Shown: one piece after another, positions 11,704-22,296 of the stretch
Position numbering within the stretch: the first letter of the stretch is position 1
Layout: each line of letters begins with the position of its first letter
Assembly: GCF_030272615.1 (NCBI RefSeq)
Contig: NC_081406.1
Location: forward strand, 145,242,091-145,306,090
Direction of reading: 5' to 3'
Length of the DNA: 64,000 nucleotides
Source: Cryptomeria japonica
Lineage: Eukaryota; Streptophyta; Pinopsida; Cupressales; Cupressaceae
Notes under the pieces: generated by a model
Seen by the model: the letters and a program-made list of their open reading frames with translations, nothing else
Told to the model about the DNA's origin: nothing
Databases searched by the model: none
Program-made: the position numbers and the translations under genes

Positions 11704-11960
11704 GAACACAGACGCGGTTATCAATAACACAAACACTAGGTAAATACACAAACATGGTTAGTTCTGACATAGAAGCGGTTCCTTAACACAGACGCGGTTC
11801 CTGATCACAGACACGTTTGGAGGCCTCACAGACGCGAATAGGGAACACATACGCGTTTCCTAAAATCTGCAAAACAATAATAATATAATGCCGAAGGTGC
11901 AGACGCGATTCCAAATGTCACAAACGTGACATAAGATCAAAAATGCAATCCAAAGTACGT
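11704..11960 (-). repeat. Leader repeat cluster 2 (same unit)
   Basis: At least seven further copies: cacagacgcggttat, cataga-agcggttcc, cacagacgcggttcc, cacagacacgtttgg, cacagacgcgaatag, cacatacgcgtttcc and cagacgcgattcc. These retain several CpG sites in DNA that is otherwise CpG-poor. Confidence 0.75.
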
Positions 11961-12059
11961 TGACGCGAAAATGTCAAAATGTTGTTGGAAATGTCAGATC
12001 TGCAACTTCAAAAACACAAAATCTACAACAAAAGATGTTAAATGCAAAAGGGGCAAGAG

Positions 12060-12079
12060 TCCCATCGGGCGTGCCAAAA
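12060..12079 (-). promoter_or_regulatory. Candidate primer-binding site of element A
   Basis: Directly after the LTR end on the minus strand comes TTTTGGCACGCCCGATGGGA. A TGG-initial sequence at this place is the expected tRNA-primed site for minus-strand DNA synthesis. I have not assigned the tRNA. Confidence 0.6.
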
Positions 12080-12432
12080 TGTATACGGTGAAAATGGATA
12101 ACAACAATATTGAAAGACTAAACGAATTCAACCACAAAACCCTAGCCTAACAACAACAAAGATCCACCATAACATATGAAGATTACCTAAGATAATGCAA
12201 ATCAAATGAAATCACAAAGATTATACCATCACATGTCCAATAGGGTTTGAATATCCATTCTTCCTATCTCCATTGATCTTGCTTGATATATTTGCTCTCA
12301 GATTTTTATGTGCACAAGAGCTCAACAAAGAACGGAAATGTGGTTGCAAGTAAGATCGCATATGAAAGATCGAATGCTAGGATGCTTGATTAGAATGTAT
12401 ATGTCCAGGGGTTGATAATGAATGAAGCATCT

Positions 12433-12443
12433 CCTTATATAGA
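12433..12443 (-). promoter_or_regulatory. TATA-like box in LTR of element A
   Basis: The minus strand reads TCTATATAAGGAG here, about 350 bases before the LTR end, a plausible U3/R promoter. Confidence 0.5.
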
Positions 12444-12597
12444 AGACACTATAAGAATTGGAGGGATAAGATTGAGAGGTGTAAAAGATAAATGGTCGGC
12501 TATGATTAGAGGGTAGGTAAAAGAAATAATAAAATAATGAGAGGGCAGGTAGTGTATGAATTAAGAGATGAATGACATGTGTCATGAGTAGAAAAGG

Positions 12598-12835
12598 TTA
12601 ATGAATTAATTAAATAAATACAGATTTTTTTAATTAATAGAGGAAGTGGGATCAATTAAATAAATAAGATATTTATTTAATTTAGGAAAAGGGTAATTTA
12701 AATAAATAAATGTATTTATTTAAATGAGAAATAAGGCTAGAAGAGAATAAATGAATGAATTAAATAAATAAAGATTTATTTAATTAATAAAAGAATTAGG
12801 CAAAAATAATTAAATAAATAAAGATATATATTTAA
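12598..12835. repeat. TTAAATAAATA-type repeats in LTR U3
   Basis: Repeated aattaaataaata / atttatttaatt units, many in both orientations, able to form hairpins. Confidence 0.7.
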
Positions 12836-12864
12836 TTAGACTTGGACAATTTTAGGTGTCTACA

Positions 12865-13283
12865 TCAAGAACCTTATTTTTTGCCTTCAACTTCTTCACT
12901 TCTTGCTCTAGCTTCTCACATTCTTCAATCTTCAGCTTGATTGATTCCTTTAGGGTTTCCTTTGTCTTATTCTTCTCAATTTTCTACAATAGATCTTTAA
13001 TAGTCTCATTCGTCTACTTCAACTAATTGTTAACTTCCTTATGCCTTAATTTGAATTTTTGGATTTTCTCTCTTAGCTTCTGCACACATTCATTTGCTAC
13101 CTTCACATACTTTTCAATTATTCATTCTCAGATTCAACACTTTGTAGATCTTCAAGGATTGTCTACAATTCCTTATCCAACTAAAATTATTCGATCATAC
13201 TCATTGGTGCCATGATTCAACCAACAAGGATCTCCCTCAAGTGATTAAGATTTCAAGCAAGGGACCAAAGCTCTAATACCGAT
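12865..13283 (-). pseudogene. Copia remnant: primer site and start of a coiled-coil ORF
   Basis: The minus strand from 13283 reads a variant primer-binding site (TCGGTATTAGAGC, compare TTGGTATCAGAGC) and then, at 13212, ATG followed by MAPMSMIE. A heavily stopped reading follows with helical, charged content (LDKEL, ILEDLQSVESENE, KNVRS). This resembles the N-terminal end of an internal copia region that has been cut by the neighbouring LTR of element A at 12864. The ORF cannot be assigned further. Confidence 0.45.
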
Positions 13284-13854
13284 TGTTTGATTGGTTGAAA
13301 TGACTGAAACACTGAGAGGGGGGTGAATTTGTATTCACACAGATTCTAAAACATTCACAACTTCTTAACCTTTGTTGATATATCAATTTCATCAATTAAG
13401 CTCATCAACATGAAATAACAAAGTTGGTCTCCCAAGATCTCCACATGCTTCCTTCACATATATCATTTACCAATGCATATACCTTAATTACTAGAATAGA
13501 ATATGGTTCAACCAAACCCATAGGTATTGACCCATAAGCATAAAACTCTAAGCATGACAATTTTAAACTCCAAGATATAGATACCACACATACCATAGAT
13601 GTTGGAACACATAATATGATACATGCAACTAATATAACTGATATTACAAATGTCGGAACACACACAACTGATACCGAGACATAAAGAAAACTAAAATAAG
13701 AACAAATCAAGATTCCAGAGAGGAGGATCTTCTGGAAATGACTCCAGTAGATCATATCTCATAGCTTTCTTCCAGGAATACCAAAACTGCAACACTAATC
13801 AATATACACCATCCGGTCCAAACTAGATAACCAAGTTTGACATCAATGACAACA
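13284..13854 (-). mobile_element. Copia-type LTR (571 bp) of the truncated element
   Basis: Minus-strand start TGTTGTCATTGATGTCAAAC (13854) and end CAATCAAACA (13284), directly followed by the primer site. Near its end is the GAGAGGGGGGTGAAT box (plus strand, 13312-13326) shared with other copia LTRs in this window. Confidence 0.6.
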
Positions 13855-14284
13855 ATGATAGTATTCACACAAGTTTGACATGACCACCTTCTTCTGCAAT
13901 TCTTTTCCCTTTGTCAACATTTGCCTCCCTTCCCGCTGGCTCAGGCCTCTCTTCTATCGAAGGTGCTTTGGCAAGTGATTAACCATAGACTAACTCAAAG
14001 CTATCAAGCATAAGATCCATTCTTTGAACCTCATTTCTTATTTTTGCATAAAAAACTATAAATCTTGGGTCCCATCTTCTTCTTTAATTTTCCAACCTCA
14101 ACAAAATAATCCATTTCTTTCTTATATTCAAAGCTTCAACAACGCTTGAACAATTTATGATAATATCCTCTTCAAAAAATGCTTGATGATGTAGGCTTTC
14201 ATCTTTATTCTTATTATTCTCATATCATTTATGTAACCTTCCCATTCATAATCTCTCACCTTACCACTTTTCATATGGTACATC
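13855..14284 (-). other. Gap with a decayed coding-like stretch
   Basis: The minus strand reads a short piece around 14000-13870 with EERPEPAGREANVDKGKRI, a disordered basic pattern often seen in retroelement gag tails, without a start or usable frame. I see nothing else. Confidence 0.25.
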
Positions 14285-15552
14285 TGTTAGACAACTCAAA
14301 TAACCAGAAGACAACTGAGAGGGGGGGGTGAATAAGTTGTCAACAGATTACAAAACTTTAAGCATTCAAATCCTTATTACCAGAACACATAAACTAAATA
14401 CCAGAATGCATAAACCAAATAACAGAATAACTAATATAGCAATTAAGCATAAACATAAATCATAGAACAGTTACCATCCATCCAAAATATGTGACACTAA
14501 GATTTGTACGTGGAAAACTCGGTAAAGGGAAAAACTATGGTGGGAAGCCTACCCATAGTTAGATAATACTTCTACATAAGTATGTTATTAAAAAATGAGG
14601 GGATTGCACATGTAGGAAGGCCAACAGCCTAGAGCGCATTGCTTATCACAAAAGGAGCCTCACTGACTACAAAATAAATCCAAACTATAATCCGAAAAGA
14701 AGAGTGAACTGCAAAGATAACATCTCCTATGCCTGAGTACAATTCCGGTTAAGCTCAGTACTAGAGGTCTTAAACCTCTCACACCAACCCAATTTGATCA
14801 CCTATGATCGACCAAAACCTCTGCATATGATTACAACATTATTCGCACACAGATAATTGCATAGCCATCCCATTACCATAATCCCATGTCCATGATCTAC
14901 AAAGAGATCTTACATCATATTTATACCAACCCAGGACCTAAATAATTAGGTCGACCACCTAAAAGATAATAAAATAAATTCATATCATAAACCCGCAATC
15001 CAATGATCAACCGAGTCGGCTTAAGACCAAAACAACATAATCTAATCAATGAATCTATCTGGTAATGCATCGGGATCACCCATCAACATGTTACATAAGT
15101 CGGTCCATAACCTAGTAGAATAAGACAACATTACGTCCAAACCCAAATCCAACACCACTGATCAACAGGAACATGAACAAGATAACCAACAACATCCCGA
15201 AAGCCATCTAGAAGTTGCACCAACACCACTTATCACATGCATCAAAAGATCTTCAACAAAGCTCTATCAGTAAAACCCTTATCGGTAACCAAAAGGCTTA
15301 CTAGAACAAATGATAGTACTAGAGTCATCAAATCCCGTACCAGCTGATCATGATATGCATATGAATAGCATGAATGATAGATCCAAATCAATTCCACAAA
15401 CCAAAGCATACCAAAGCATACCAGATAAATATCATAATCCAACCACTCTACCAGAATCAAACCAAAACTGGTAAACAACCAAAACAACCGGTGTTGCCAT
15501 CAATGACAAAACATCAATGCAACACATAATCAACTCCTCCAAATTGCCAACA
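14285..15552 (-). mobile_element. 3' LTR of copia element B (1,268 bp)
   Basis: On the minus strand it starts TGTTGGCAATTTGGAGGAG (15552), right after a polypurine tract, and ends GTTGTCTAACA (14285). The flanking 5 bases outside are acatc. The GAGAGGGGGG box lies near the LTR end (14316-14334). Confidence 0.7.
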
Positions 15553-15830
15553 ATCTCCCCCTTTGGCATTGATGGCAACAGTACATTTGAAAAACATCCA
15601 AGTGCCAATAAATGCCAAACAAGTCTCCCCCTATGGAAGACAACCAACAATCTCCCACAAAATGATATAGAAATGAATCTCTGAACCAAATTCCCCTAAT
15701 GAATATATCTCTCCTTTATATTTTTTACAAGAGAAAATCTCCCCCTTTGACATCAATGCAAAAGATCTAACATAAATATCAAAGAAAAATCATAAATCAT
15801 ATGATACTTACAGCTGATCACTCCCCCTGA
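15553..15830 (-). promoter_or_regulatory. Multiple polypurine-tract-like motifs in element B
   Basis: Minus-strand GGGGGAG occurs at 15553-15565 (AAAGGGGGAGAT, directly before the LTR), 15624-15633, 15738-15748 (AAAGGGGGAGAT again) and 15820-15828. The primer for plus-strand synthesis is the LTR-adjacent copy. Reiterated tracts upstream of the 3' LTR are described for Sirevirus-type copia elements. Confidence 0.65.
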
Positions 15831-15962
15831 GTAGTAGCACCACCACATCAATCCAGAATGAGTAATAACTCTAATAATGCATACCAGACTGATGCTAATA
15901 AGCATCACTCAGGTCTCTACCAGAGGGGTAGAAACCCCTAATTTGTCTCTAAATTACTCAAA

Positions 15963-16678
15963 TTATTCTTTAGGTAAAGGTTTAGTGAAGATGTCTACAA
16001 TCTGCTCTTTAGTGTTCACATAAACCAGTCTGACTTCATTTGCTTCCACCTTCTCCTTCAAAAAGCTATACTTGATAGATATGTGCTTTGTCTTAGAATG
16101 AAATACCAGATTCTTTGATATATCAATAGCAACAGAGTTATCACAATGAATAAATGCTGGTTGATTACAATCCACCTTTATATCCTTCAACATTTTTTTC
16201 ATCCATAGAACTTGTGTATAGTTAGTAGCAGCAGCAAAATACTCAGCTTCAAAGAGGTACATGACTACTTTTTGCTGATTGATGAAACAAGTTCCTTTCC
16301 AAGAAAGAAAGCTCCACTAGATGTGCTCTTTTGGTTATCAACATCTCCAGCCCAATTTGCATCTTTATATGCACATAATGTAAAGTCATCATTTTTAGGA
16401 TACCACAAACCATATTCAATTGTTCCCTGCAAATAATTGAAAATCCTTTTCACCGCACTCTCATGATTCTCTCTATGATCACTTTGATATCTTGATATAA
16501 TACAAACTGCATTCATTATATCTGGTCTAGTCTGAGTCATATATAACAAACCTCCAATCATTGACTTGTACCTTGTAGGATTTACCGGTGCAGATACATC
16601 TTTCTTTATCAATTTCTCACATGTAACCATCGGAGTATCAACCGGTTTAGAATTTTCCAACCCAAATTTCTTCAACAA
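15963..16678 (-). pseudogene. RNase H of copia element B
   Basis: Two open segments (16678-16265 and 16262-15963), split by a stop or frameshift near 16263. Visible motifs are GGLLYMTQTRPDI, KRIFNYLQGTIEYGLWY, DANWAGDVDNQKSTSSG and, in the second part, HCDNSVAIDISKN, SKTKHI and the typical copia end VDIFTKPLPKE. In the first RNase H motif an expected Asp context reads YKDANWAG. It forms the C-terminal end of the polyprotein; its stop at 15963 is followed by the polypurine region. Confidence 0.85.
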
Positions 16679-16732
16679 CTCTTTAGCATACTTGGTTTGA
16701 TAGATGAAAATACCTTTATCGGTTTGAGTAAT

Positions 16733-17479
16733 CTACAAACCTAAGAAAAAAATCATCTCCCTAATTATAGACATCTCAAATACATTCTTCATATTGTTAG
16801 AGAATTCCATACACAACTTATCTTCACCCCCAAGAATGATGTCATCAAAAAAGACTTCAATAATCAATATGTCATCATTAGTGATCTTATAATATAAATT
16901 ACTGTCAGCATTACCTTTAGTGAAACCAAGATTTAAAAGATATTTATCCAATCTTGCATACCAAGCTCTAGGGGCTTGTTTCAATCCATATAAAACTTGC
17001 TTTAACATGCAAACCATATTTTTGTCATCTGAAAGTGAAAATCCACCAGGTTTCTCAATATAAACTTCCTCTTCAAGATCTCCATTCAAAAATGCACACT
17101 TGACATAAACCTTGCAGTTCTTATGTGCAACATAAGCAAGAAATAATCTTATAGCTTCAATCCTAGCTACCGGTGCAAAGGTTTCATCATAATCAATTCC
17201 TTCCTTCTCAGAATATCCTTTACAAACCAATCTAGTTTTATTCCTCATAAATTGTCCATCTTCATTCAATTTATTCCTAAAAACCCATTTAGCTCCAATA
17301 ACATTCTTATTTTTATGTCGGGGAACTAAAGTCCATTTGTTATTCTTTTCTATCTGATCTAATTCTTCTTCCATAGCTTTCATACAACATTCATCTTTAC
17401 AACCTTCAATTACTGATGTTAGTTCAAATTGAGAAATTAAACATACCTCATCAGCTGCCAACCTTCTTCTTGTCACCAC
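16733..17479 (-). pseudogene. Reverse transcriptase of copia element B
   Basis: A 248-codon segment with [78 protein letters not shown] and the catalytic box [10 protein letters not shown]. The usual MDVK before AFLNG reads [10 protein letters not shown], so the first catalytic Asp region is damaged. A stop at 16733 separates it from RNase H. Confidence 0.85.
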
Positions 17480-17762
17480 TTTGTTTTTGTCTCCAATGAT
17501 CTGATCATACCTAGGAGTCTTCTAATTTTTTGTTCCTCTATCCTAATCTTCAGTTACTGTTGAATTTTTTGATACTGTCGGAGTAACTGGTTCAGCATTC
17601 TGTTCTAGAGTAGGTGCTACCGGTTCAGTTATGATCATTTCCACTGCCAGTTCCTTCTCATAAGTTTTGATTTGACTTTTGTTCTGCTCATCCACCTTTA
17701 CATTTGTGCTCTCCATAGTTCTCTACAATCTTTTGTTATAACATCTATATGCTTTGCTTTCA

Positions 17763-18526
17763 TTAGAATAAACCAAGAAATATTCCTTCATCACATTTAG
17801 GTTCAAACTTTCCAATGGAATCATCTCTTTTGATATAGCATTTACTACCAAAGATTTTGAAATACTTAACTGTCGGTGTATGACCAAACCATAACTCATA
17901 AGGTGTATTACCGGTGTCTCCTTTGATATGAACTCTGTTGAATATGCATACCGTCGTGCTTACAACTTCTCTCCAATAGACATGAGGTATATTAGCTTCC
18001 ATAATCATAGTTCTAGTTGCATCCAAGATAGTTATGTTCTTCCTTTCCACAACTCTATTCTGCTAAGGTGTCTGAGGTGCAAATACTGTCTCCTTATCCC
18101 ATCCTTCTCATAATAGCTGTTAAATTCACCGAATGTGAATTCTCCACTGTGATATGACCTTAAGCATTTAATCTTGAATCCTATATCTGTCTCAACTTTA
18201 TCTTTAAAGATTTTAAACTTTTCAAATGATTCAGACTTCTCCCTTAGAAAAGTAATCCACATCATTCTTGAATAGTCATCAATGATTAGCATGAAATATC
18301 TATCACCTCGAATTTTTTTGATTCTAGCAGGACCACATAAATCAGTATGAATAAGATCAAGAACATCATTAGATTTGTCTTGTATACTCTTAAAAGAAGT
18401 TCTGATTTGCTTTCCTATTTGACATTCCTTACATACTGGATTATAGGGCTTTACAATCTTAGGTATATCTCTAACTGCCTTAGTAGAATTGATCTTCAAA
18501 ATGCAATAAAAAATCACATGACACAA
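17763..18526 (-). pseudogene. Integrase of copia element B
   Basis: Zinc-binding and core parts: CKECQIGKQ, LIHTDLCGPARIKKIRGDRY and IDDYSRMMWITFL in the segment 18526-18032, then ERKNITILDATRTMI, VYWREVVSTTVCIFNR and PYELWFGHTP in 18050-17763. The second catalytic Asp (usually in SDxGGEF) reads SYHSGEF, so it is lost. The two segments are in different frames near 18050. Confidence 0.85.
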
Positions 18527-18541
18527 CCTCTTATGCCATAG

Positions 18542-19039
18542 CTAACTCTCATCAATTTGTGCAATCAAACATGTCTTCTCACCAGAGTTCAAATGAAAGA
18601 TGTTACCTTTAGTTTGTATATTGGTTGCAATCTCCAATCTAGATCTATTGATAATCTTGCATTTTCCATCCTTGAACTGTAACTGAAATCCCTTATCCAC
18701 CAACTTTCCTACACTCAAAAGATTATGCCTTAAACCTTCAACATAATAAACATTATCAGTGTTATGCTTACCATCCAATGATATTGTTCCTCTTCCCTTG
18801 ATCAAGCATGCTTTGTCATCTTCAAATCTAACTAGACCACCATCAAATTCTTGCAAAGATAAGAACTTCCTTTTATCTCCAGTCATATGATATGAACATT
18901 CACTGTCAATTACTCATTCATCCTGTTCTTCAATTTTAGCAGCAAGGGCCTTCTCTTCAGGTACCAGATCATCTTCCTTGATAGCCAAAAAAATTGCTCA
19001 TACCATTCAAATCTAGCCTCCTTCTCCTTGCACATCACA
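18542..19039 (-). pseudogene. Protease and gag-end remnant of copia element B
   Basis: The active site reads VIDSECSYHMTGDK (usually DSGCSHHMTG): the Gly after Asp-Ser is changed and a stop precedes it. Downstream are RFEDDKACLIKGRGTISL and VEGLRHNLLSVGKLVDKG, the usual pre-integrase region. Upstream (19039-18900) lies a short acidic end of gag with one Cys of a zinc knuckle, cut at 19039. Confidence 0.75.
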
Positions 19040-19680
19040 TGACCCTAAAATGGGGTAGGACTAGGGTGTGGCGACCTAGTCCTCAATGGGACTAGAGCAT
19101 GGCTGGTGTCTTGGTCCTCTCATATGGGACCTTAATTTGGTCCCTCCTAATTCTCACAATAAGCTAACAAGAATGTGATCTCCATGTCGGCATATGTCAA
19201 AAAATTAAGATGTTTTTCAATGGGCGAGTATAAAAGGAGGTCCATCTATCTCATTTCATCATAACAGTAGAAGCATAAGGCATCCAATCAATCTGTATTC
19301 AAGCAATATATCATTCAAGCATTCATCATCAAGCATTTCTAGAGGTCTTCAAGGATTCATATTCTTCATTCAACCATTATGGAGAAACATTACATCATTC
19401 ATATGCAAGCATGCACATGCGATTAGGGTTTTATCATGTTCATTCATTTTCATGCCACACGTGGTTACATTCAAGAAGCAAAGCATCATTATCAGTCATT
19501 GCAGATTTGAGGTATATATTTCCATCATTTATTTTAGTAATTTCAATATTTCATTCAAGGTTAATTCCTAAACAAGGGTTTGACTTAGGCAAACCTAATT
19601 CCCAACCTATTTCCCCTTCAATATGTGTCCAAGAAATAGGTAAAGAGCTACAATCTTCAAAATAAGCATTATTACAGTGA
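19040..19680 (+). mobile_element. LTR-like stretch with TATA box
   Basis: Begins tgaccctaaaatggggtagg exactly where element B stops. It contains gtataaaaggagg at 19228-19240 followed by a CATTCAAGCATTC-rich transcribed-leader-like stretch. The right boundary is uncertain (a candidate ..attattaca end lies near 19676). No primer site or partner LTR was recognised, so this is a hypothesis. Confidence 0.35.
19228..19240 (+). promoter_or_regulatory. TATA box candidate
   Basis: gtataaaaggagg, a strong match to a plant TATA box, inside the LTR-like sequence. Confidence 0.45.
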
Positions 19681-20902
19681 CAAATTGATCCCCCATTAGA
19701 GTACCAAATGTTCAGAAGACCAAGGCAACCACCACTATTGTCCCGACATTTTAGGAGCTCTTTGGGGGAATAGGTCTGAATCTACCTACATTGCTCAAAT
19801 CCAGGTCCGTGGCTCAATCCCGCAACTGTAGCTTACTATTATCGTGTTTCTACTTTAATTTCCAACACTTTTACCCTAATTTTAGCAATTCAATGCACAA
19901 AAGAGCGTTTATTAATTCACATCATCAAAACTCCCAATCCAATCAGAATTCTTAGTCCTAATCCTTGCTGGTTTGTGACTAGATCTATTGGATTGCAAAC
20001 CTCTTTTGAATGTAATGGTCTCTAAGCAAAATTAGTGGTTTTCATACATCCTATGATGGAAACCCTAATTTTTCACCATTATATTTTGGTAAACCTAACA
20101 TTCTTACATCTTAATTTCTGATTTATGTTCTCAGATATGAATTCTTAAGGCATTTAAAATTCAAATTTTATTTACAAGTTCAATTTCCAATTAAATTATA
20201 AAAATTTAGAGGTTAATTTCACAAAAAAAGCCTAAGTTTTTAAATTTAAAATTGACCTTGTGGGTTGCTTAATTTGGATTAATTATTTTAGATCTGGGTG
20301 TTTTCAAATTTCAAATTCAAAATTTCATTTACAAGTTCAATTTCCAATTAAATTTTAAAAATTCAGAGGTTAATTTCACAAAAAAACCCTAATTTTTAAA
20401 TTTGAAATTAAATTTATGGGTTATCTAAATTTGGATGATTAATTTTCAAGATCTGATTTGGAAATATTTTTATTCATAGATCTTATTAAATTACATAAAT
20501 TAGGAGGTTCAATTCACAAAAGCCCCTATTTATTAATTTAATTTTTGGGTTGAATAATTTTTCAAATCCATTTTCAGATTTGATCTTTATGATATGTTAT
20601 GCTATGATATAGATGCTATTATCTTTCAAAGTCACAAATCAAATTGCTTAATTAATCGGTTAATCAATCACTTTCACAAAAAAATGTATTTATTAATCAC
20701 AATTTTCAAAATTGAAATTCAAAATTTCCTCGCTTTATTCAATCTTAAATGCTTATACTGAGTGAACATTACTTTGTTGCATGACATATAAGTTTCTTTT
20801 TTGATCATAAGAGTATATGGAGTTCATATCTTATTTTGCTAGTTCAATTTCAAGTTACATTAAAGATGTTCATGATGTTCCCTTTCATGCATATGATGAT
20901 AA
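19681..20902. other. AT-rich non-coding stretch
   Basis: No open frame. It includes a degenerate tandem repeat (20150-20570). It may be the internal leader of the element whose LTR starts at 19040. Confidence 0.3.
20150..20570. repeat. AT-rich degenerate tandem repeat, about 170 bp, 2-3 copies
   Basis: Copies begin near 20156 and 20325 (acaagttcaatttccaatta, agaggttaatttcacaaaaa, then ggttgcttaatttgga or ggttatctaaatttgga), with a third, weaker copy near 20480. Confidence 0.65.
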
Positions 20903-21253
20903 CCTAGAGTTCTCCGCTTCATTCATAACTATGATTTACCCTCTGCAAACATTGGTCGTACCAATAAGGGTACATTGGTGCAAGAAGAGAATATGAACAC
21001 TTCTTTCAAAGATCTCCCTCCTACAGATGAATCTTTGGAGAATCTTGTCCTTCCTTCTCCTAAAATGTACCTCCCCTGTAAGGATTATTTGGTGCAAGAG
21101 GATGATATTGTGGCTACTTTTCCTAGCAATACCATACCTTCTTTTCATCATCTTCCCCCTAGAGTTGAAGCATTGTTGATATATGATGATCCCTTCCCTA
21201 AAGATTGTCTTACCCATGATGATACTTTAGAGCAAGAGGATGATACTATTTCA
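20903..21253 (+). pseudogene. Acidic reading frame with LVQED repeats, cut by LTR
   Basis: Open from 20903 (after a TAA) with no clear start, into the LTR that begins at 21254. The protein is acidic and Pro-rich, with a repeated LVQEEN / LVQEDD / LEQEDD motif at intervals of about 43 to 47 residues and PS(F/P)HHLPPRVE-like segments. I know no family. It may be the start of a gag-like ORF of the element at 19040, truncated by insertion of the next LTR. Confidence 0.35.
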
Positions 21254-22148
21254 TGTTGGTGCTTTCCACCTAGTAGTCAGAACATAGATGGATCAAGGCT
21301 TTGTTGCATTTACTATTTTGAGCTAGATGGCCAATTGAGAAGAATTCCAGGGATATAGAATTCTCCTACACTTCGGGCTCTAAAAAACCTAGGCGGGAGA
21401 ACCTATAGGGTATTCATGAAAGTAATCGAATTCTCACAGAATTTCCCCTTACAAACAGATGATTCTCAGGATTCTACACCAATACATATATAAATATCCA
21501 ATGACATCATCCTACTTTCATGTTATTTTGGCTTCTGATAAAACAAGAAAAAAAACATAAAAAAAGAAAAACAAAAGACAGATTTAATAACTTTGAACTT
21601 TGAATGTTTGAGAAATCATAACAGAGAGCAGATCAATGCCTATCTTGGGCTACAAAGTCAATTTCCCTGAATTCCAACAACTTCACAATCACTCGCGAAT
21701 ACAAATGCCTTATACCCATACCCAACAATTCATAACATGAATCATAATTGAAGGATCTATGTCATTGTATCACCTTCTGCAATACCCAACAGGGATTTTA
21801 ATATTTTCCTTGAAAAAAACCCTAACTAAGTAAATACACATTCATGCATGACTATGAAGACAATACCTATTTATCCTTAATAAAAAAGAATCATGACAAA
21901 TAATAAGACACACAAAGAGATGAAACATGATATGATTTTCATTAATTCAACACTATGAAAATATATTTTAGAGAACATTGAACCTTTGAACTCAGAAAAA
22001 TACTACAAAAGTCTGTTAATTATAAAAATCTTAGAACCCCTTTGTCCATTAGCCCCCATTTCCTTTTATGGAAAAAGGAGCGTAATAAGCTCCAAGCTAA
22101 TGATAGGTGTCAAAATTATATTACCTCCTATGAAAATATGTTACAACA
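21254..22148 (-). mobile_element. 3' LTR of element C
   Basis: Strongly similar to 35432-36319 over its whole length (for example tggatcaaggctttg and ccagggatatggaattc-type stretches). The lower boundary TGTTGG... / ...CCAACA is firm. The upper one is a best guess: TGTTGTAACATATT after AAAAGGA on the minus strand (22148). Similarity continues beyond because both copies border the same extra ORF. Confidence 0.65.
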
Positions 22149-22296
22149 TCCTTTTGAAATCAAAACCAAAGTGCCACACCTTAATAGAACAAAGTTCGTC
22201 TTTCAACAAAATGTGCAACCGCTTGCCCCGAGTAATCTTCAGTCCTAACTAGAAGCCCGCTCCTCAAATATCTTTAACTGGGCAATGGTTCTCATG

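Larger units (their letters stand above)
9843..12079 (-). other. Long 5' leader of element A
   Basis: About 2.2 kb between the LTR end and the gag ATG, with no open frame of note. It contains two clusters of a short GC-rich repeat (10372-10515 and 11704-11960), separated by a less AT-rich stretch (10780-11170) and by a segment at 11160-11520. Leaders of this length are known in Tat-type elements. Whether the middle is a separate insertion cannot be told from this copy alone. Confidence 0.6.
2327..12864 (-). mobile_element. Tat-like Ty3/gypsy retrotransposon A (5' LTR to integrase end)
   Basis: On the minus strand the order is LTR (12080-12864), primer-binding region, about 2.2 kb leader, gag (9842 to 7413), protease, G-patch-like segment, RT, RNase H, second RNase H and integrase ending near 2327. 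RT before integrase places it in Ty3/gypsy. The second RNase H of plant/archaeal type and the long leader point to the Tat lineage, by established knowledge of that group. The polyprotein is one long frame broken mainly by point stops plus at least two frameshifts, so it is dead. No left (3') LTR was recognised. Confidence 0.8.
12080..12864 (-). mobile_element. 5' LTR of element A (785 bp)
   Basis: On the minus strand it starts TGTAGACACCTAAAATTG (12864) and ends CATTTTCACCGTATACA (12080), the TG...CA pattern, followed by the primer-binding site. Its U3 side is rich in ttaaataaata-type units (about 12598-12835). A TATA-like box lies at 12433-12443. Its 3' partner is not visible in the window. 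Confidence 0.75.
14285..19039 (-). mobile_element. Ty1/copia element B, truncated in gag
   Basis: Minus-strand order from right to left: gag remnant/protease, integrase, RT, RNase H, polypurine tracts, 3' LTR. Integrase before RT is diagnostic of Ty1/copia. The right end is cut at 19039, where an unrelated LTR-like sequence begins, so gag and the 5' LTR are missing. All domains carry stops or lost catalytic residues. Confidence 0.8.

Noticed and set aside
10355-11960. CRISPR-like spacing of short repeats
   Set aside because: Units are imperfect, spacing is irregular, and the DNA is plant retroelement leader; no cas genes.
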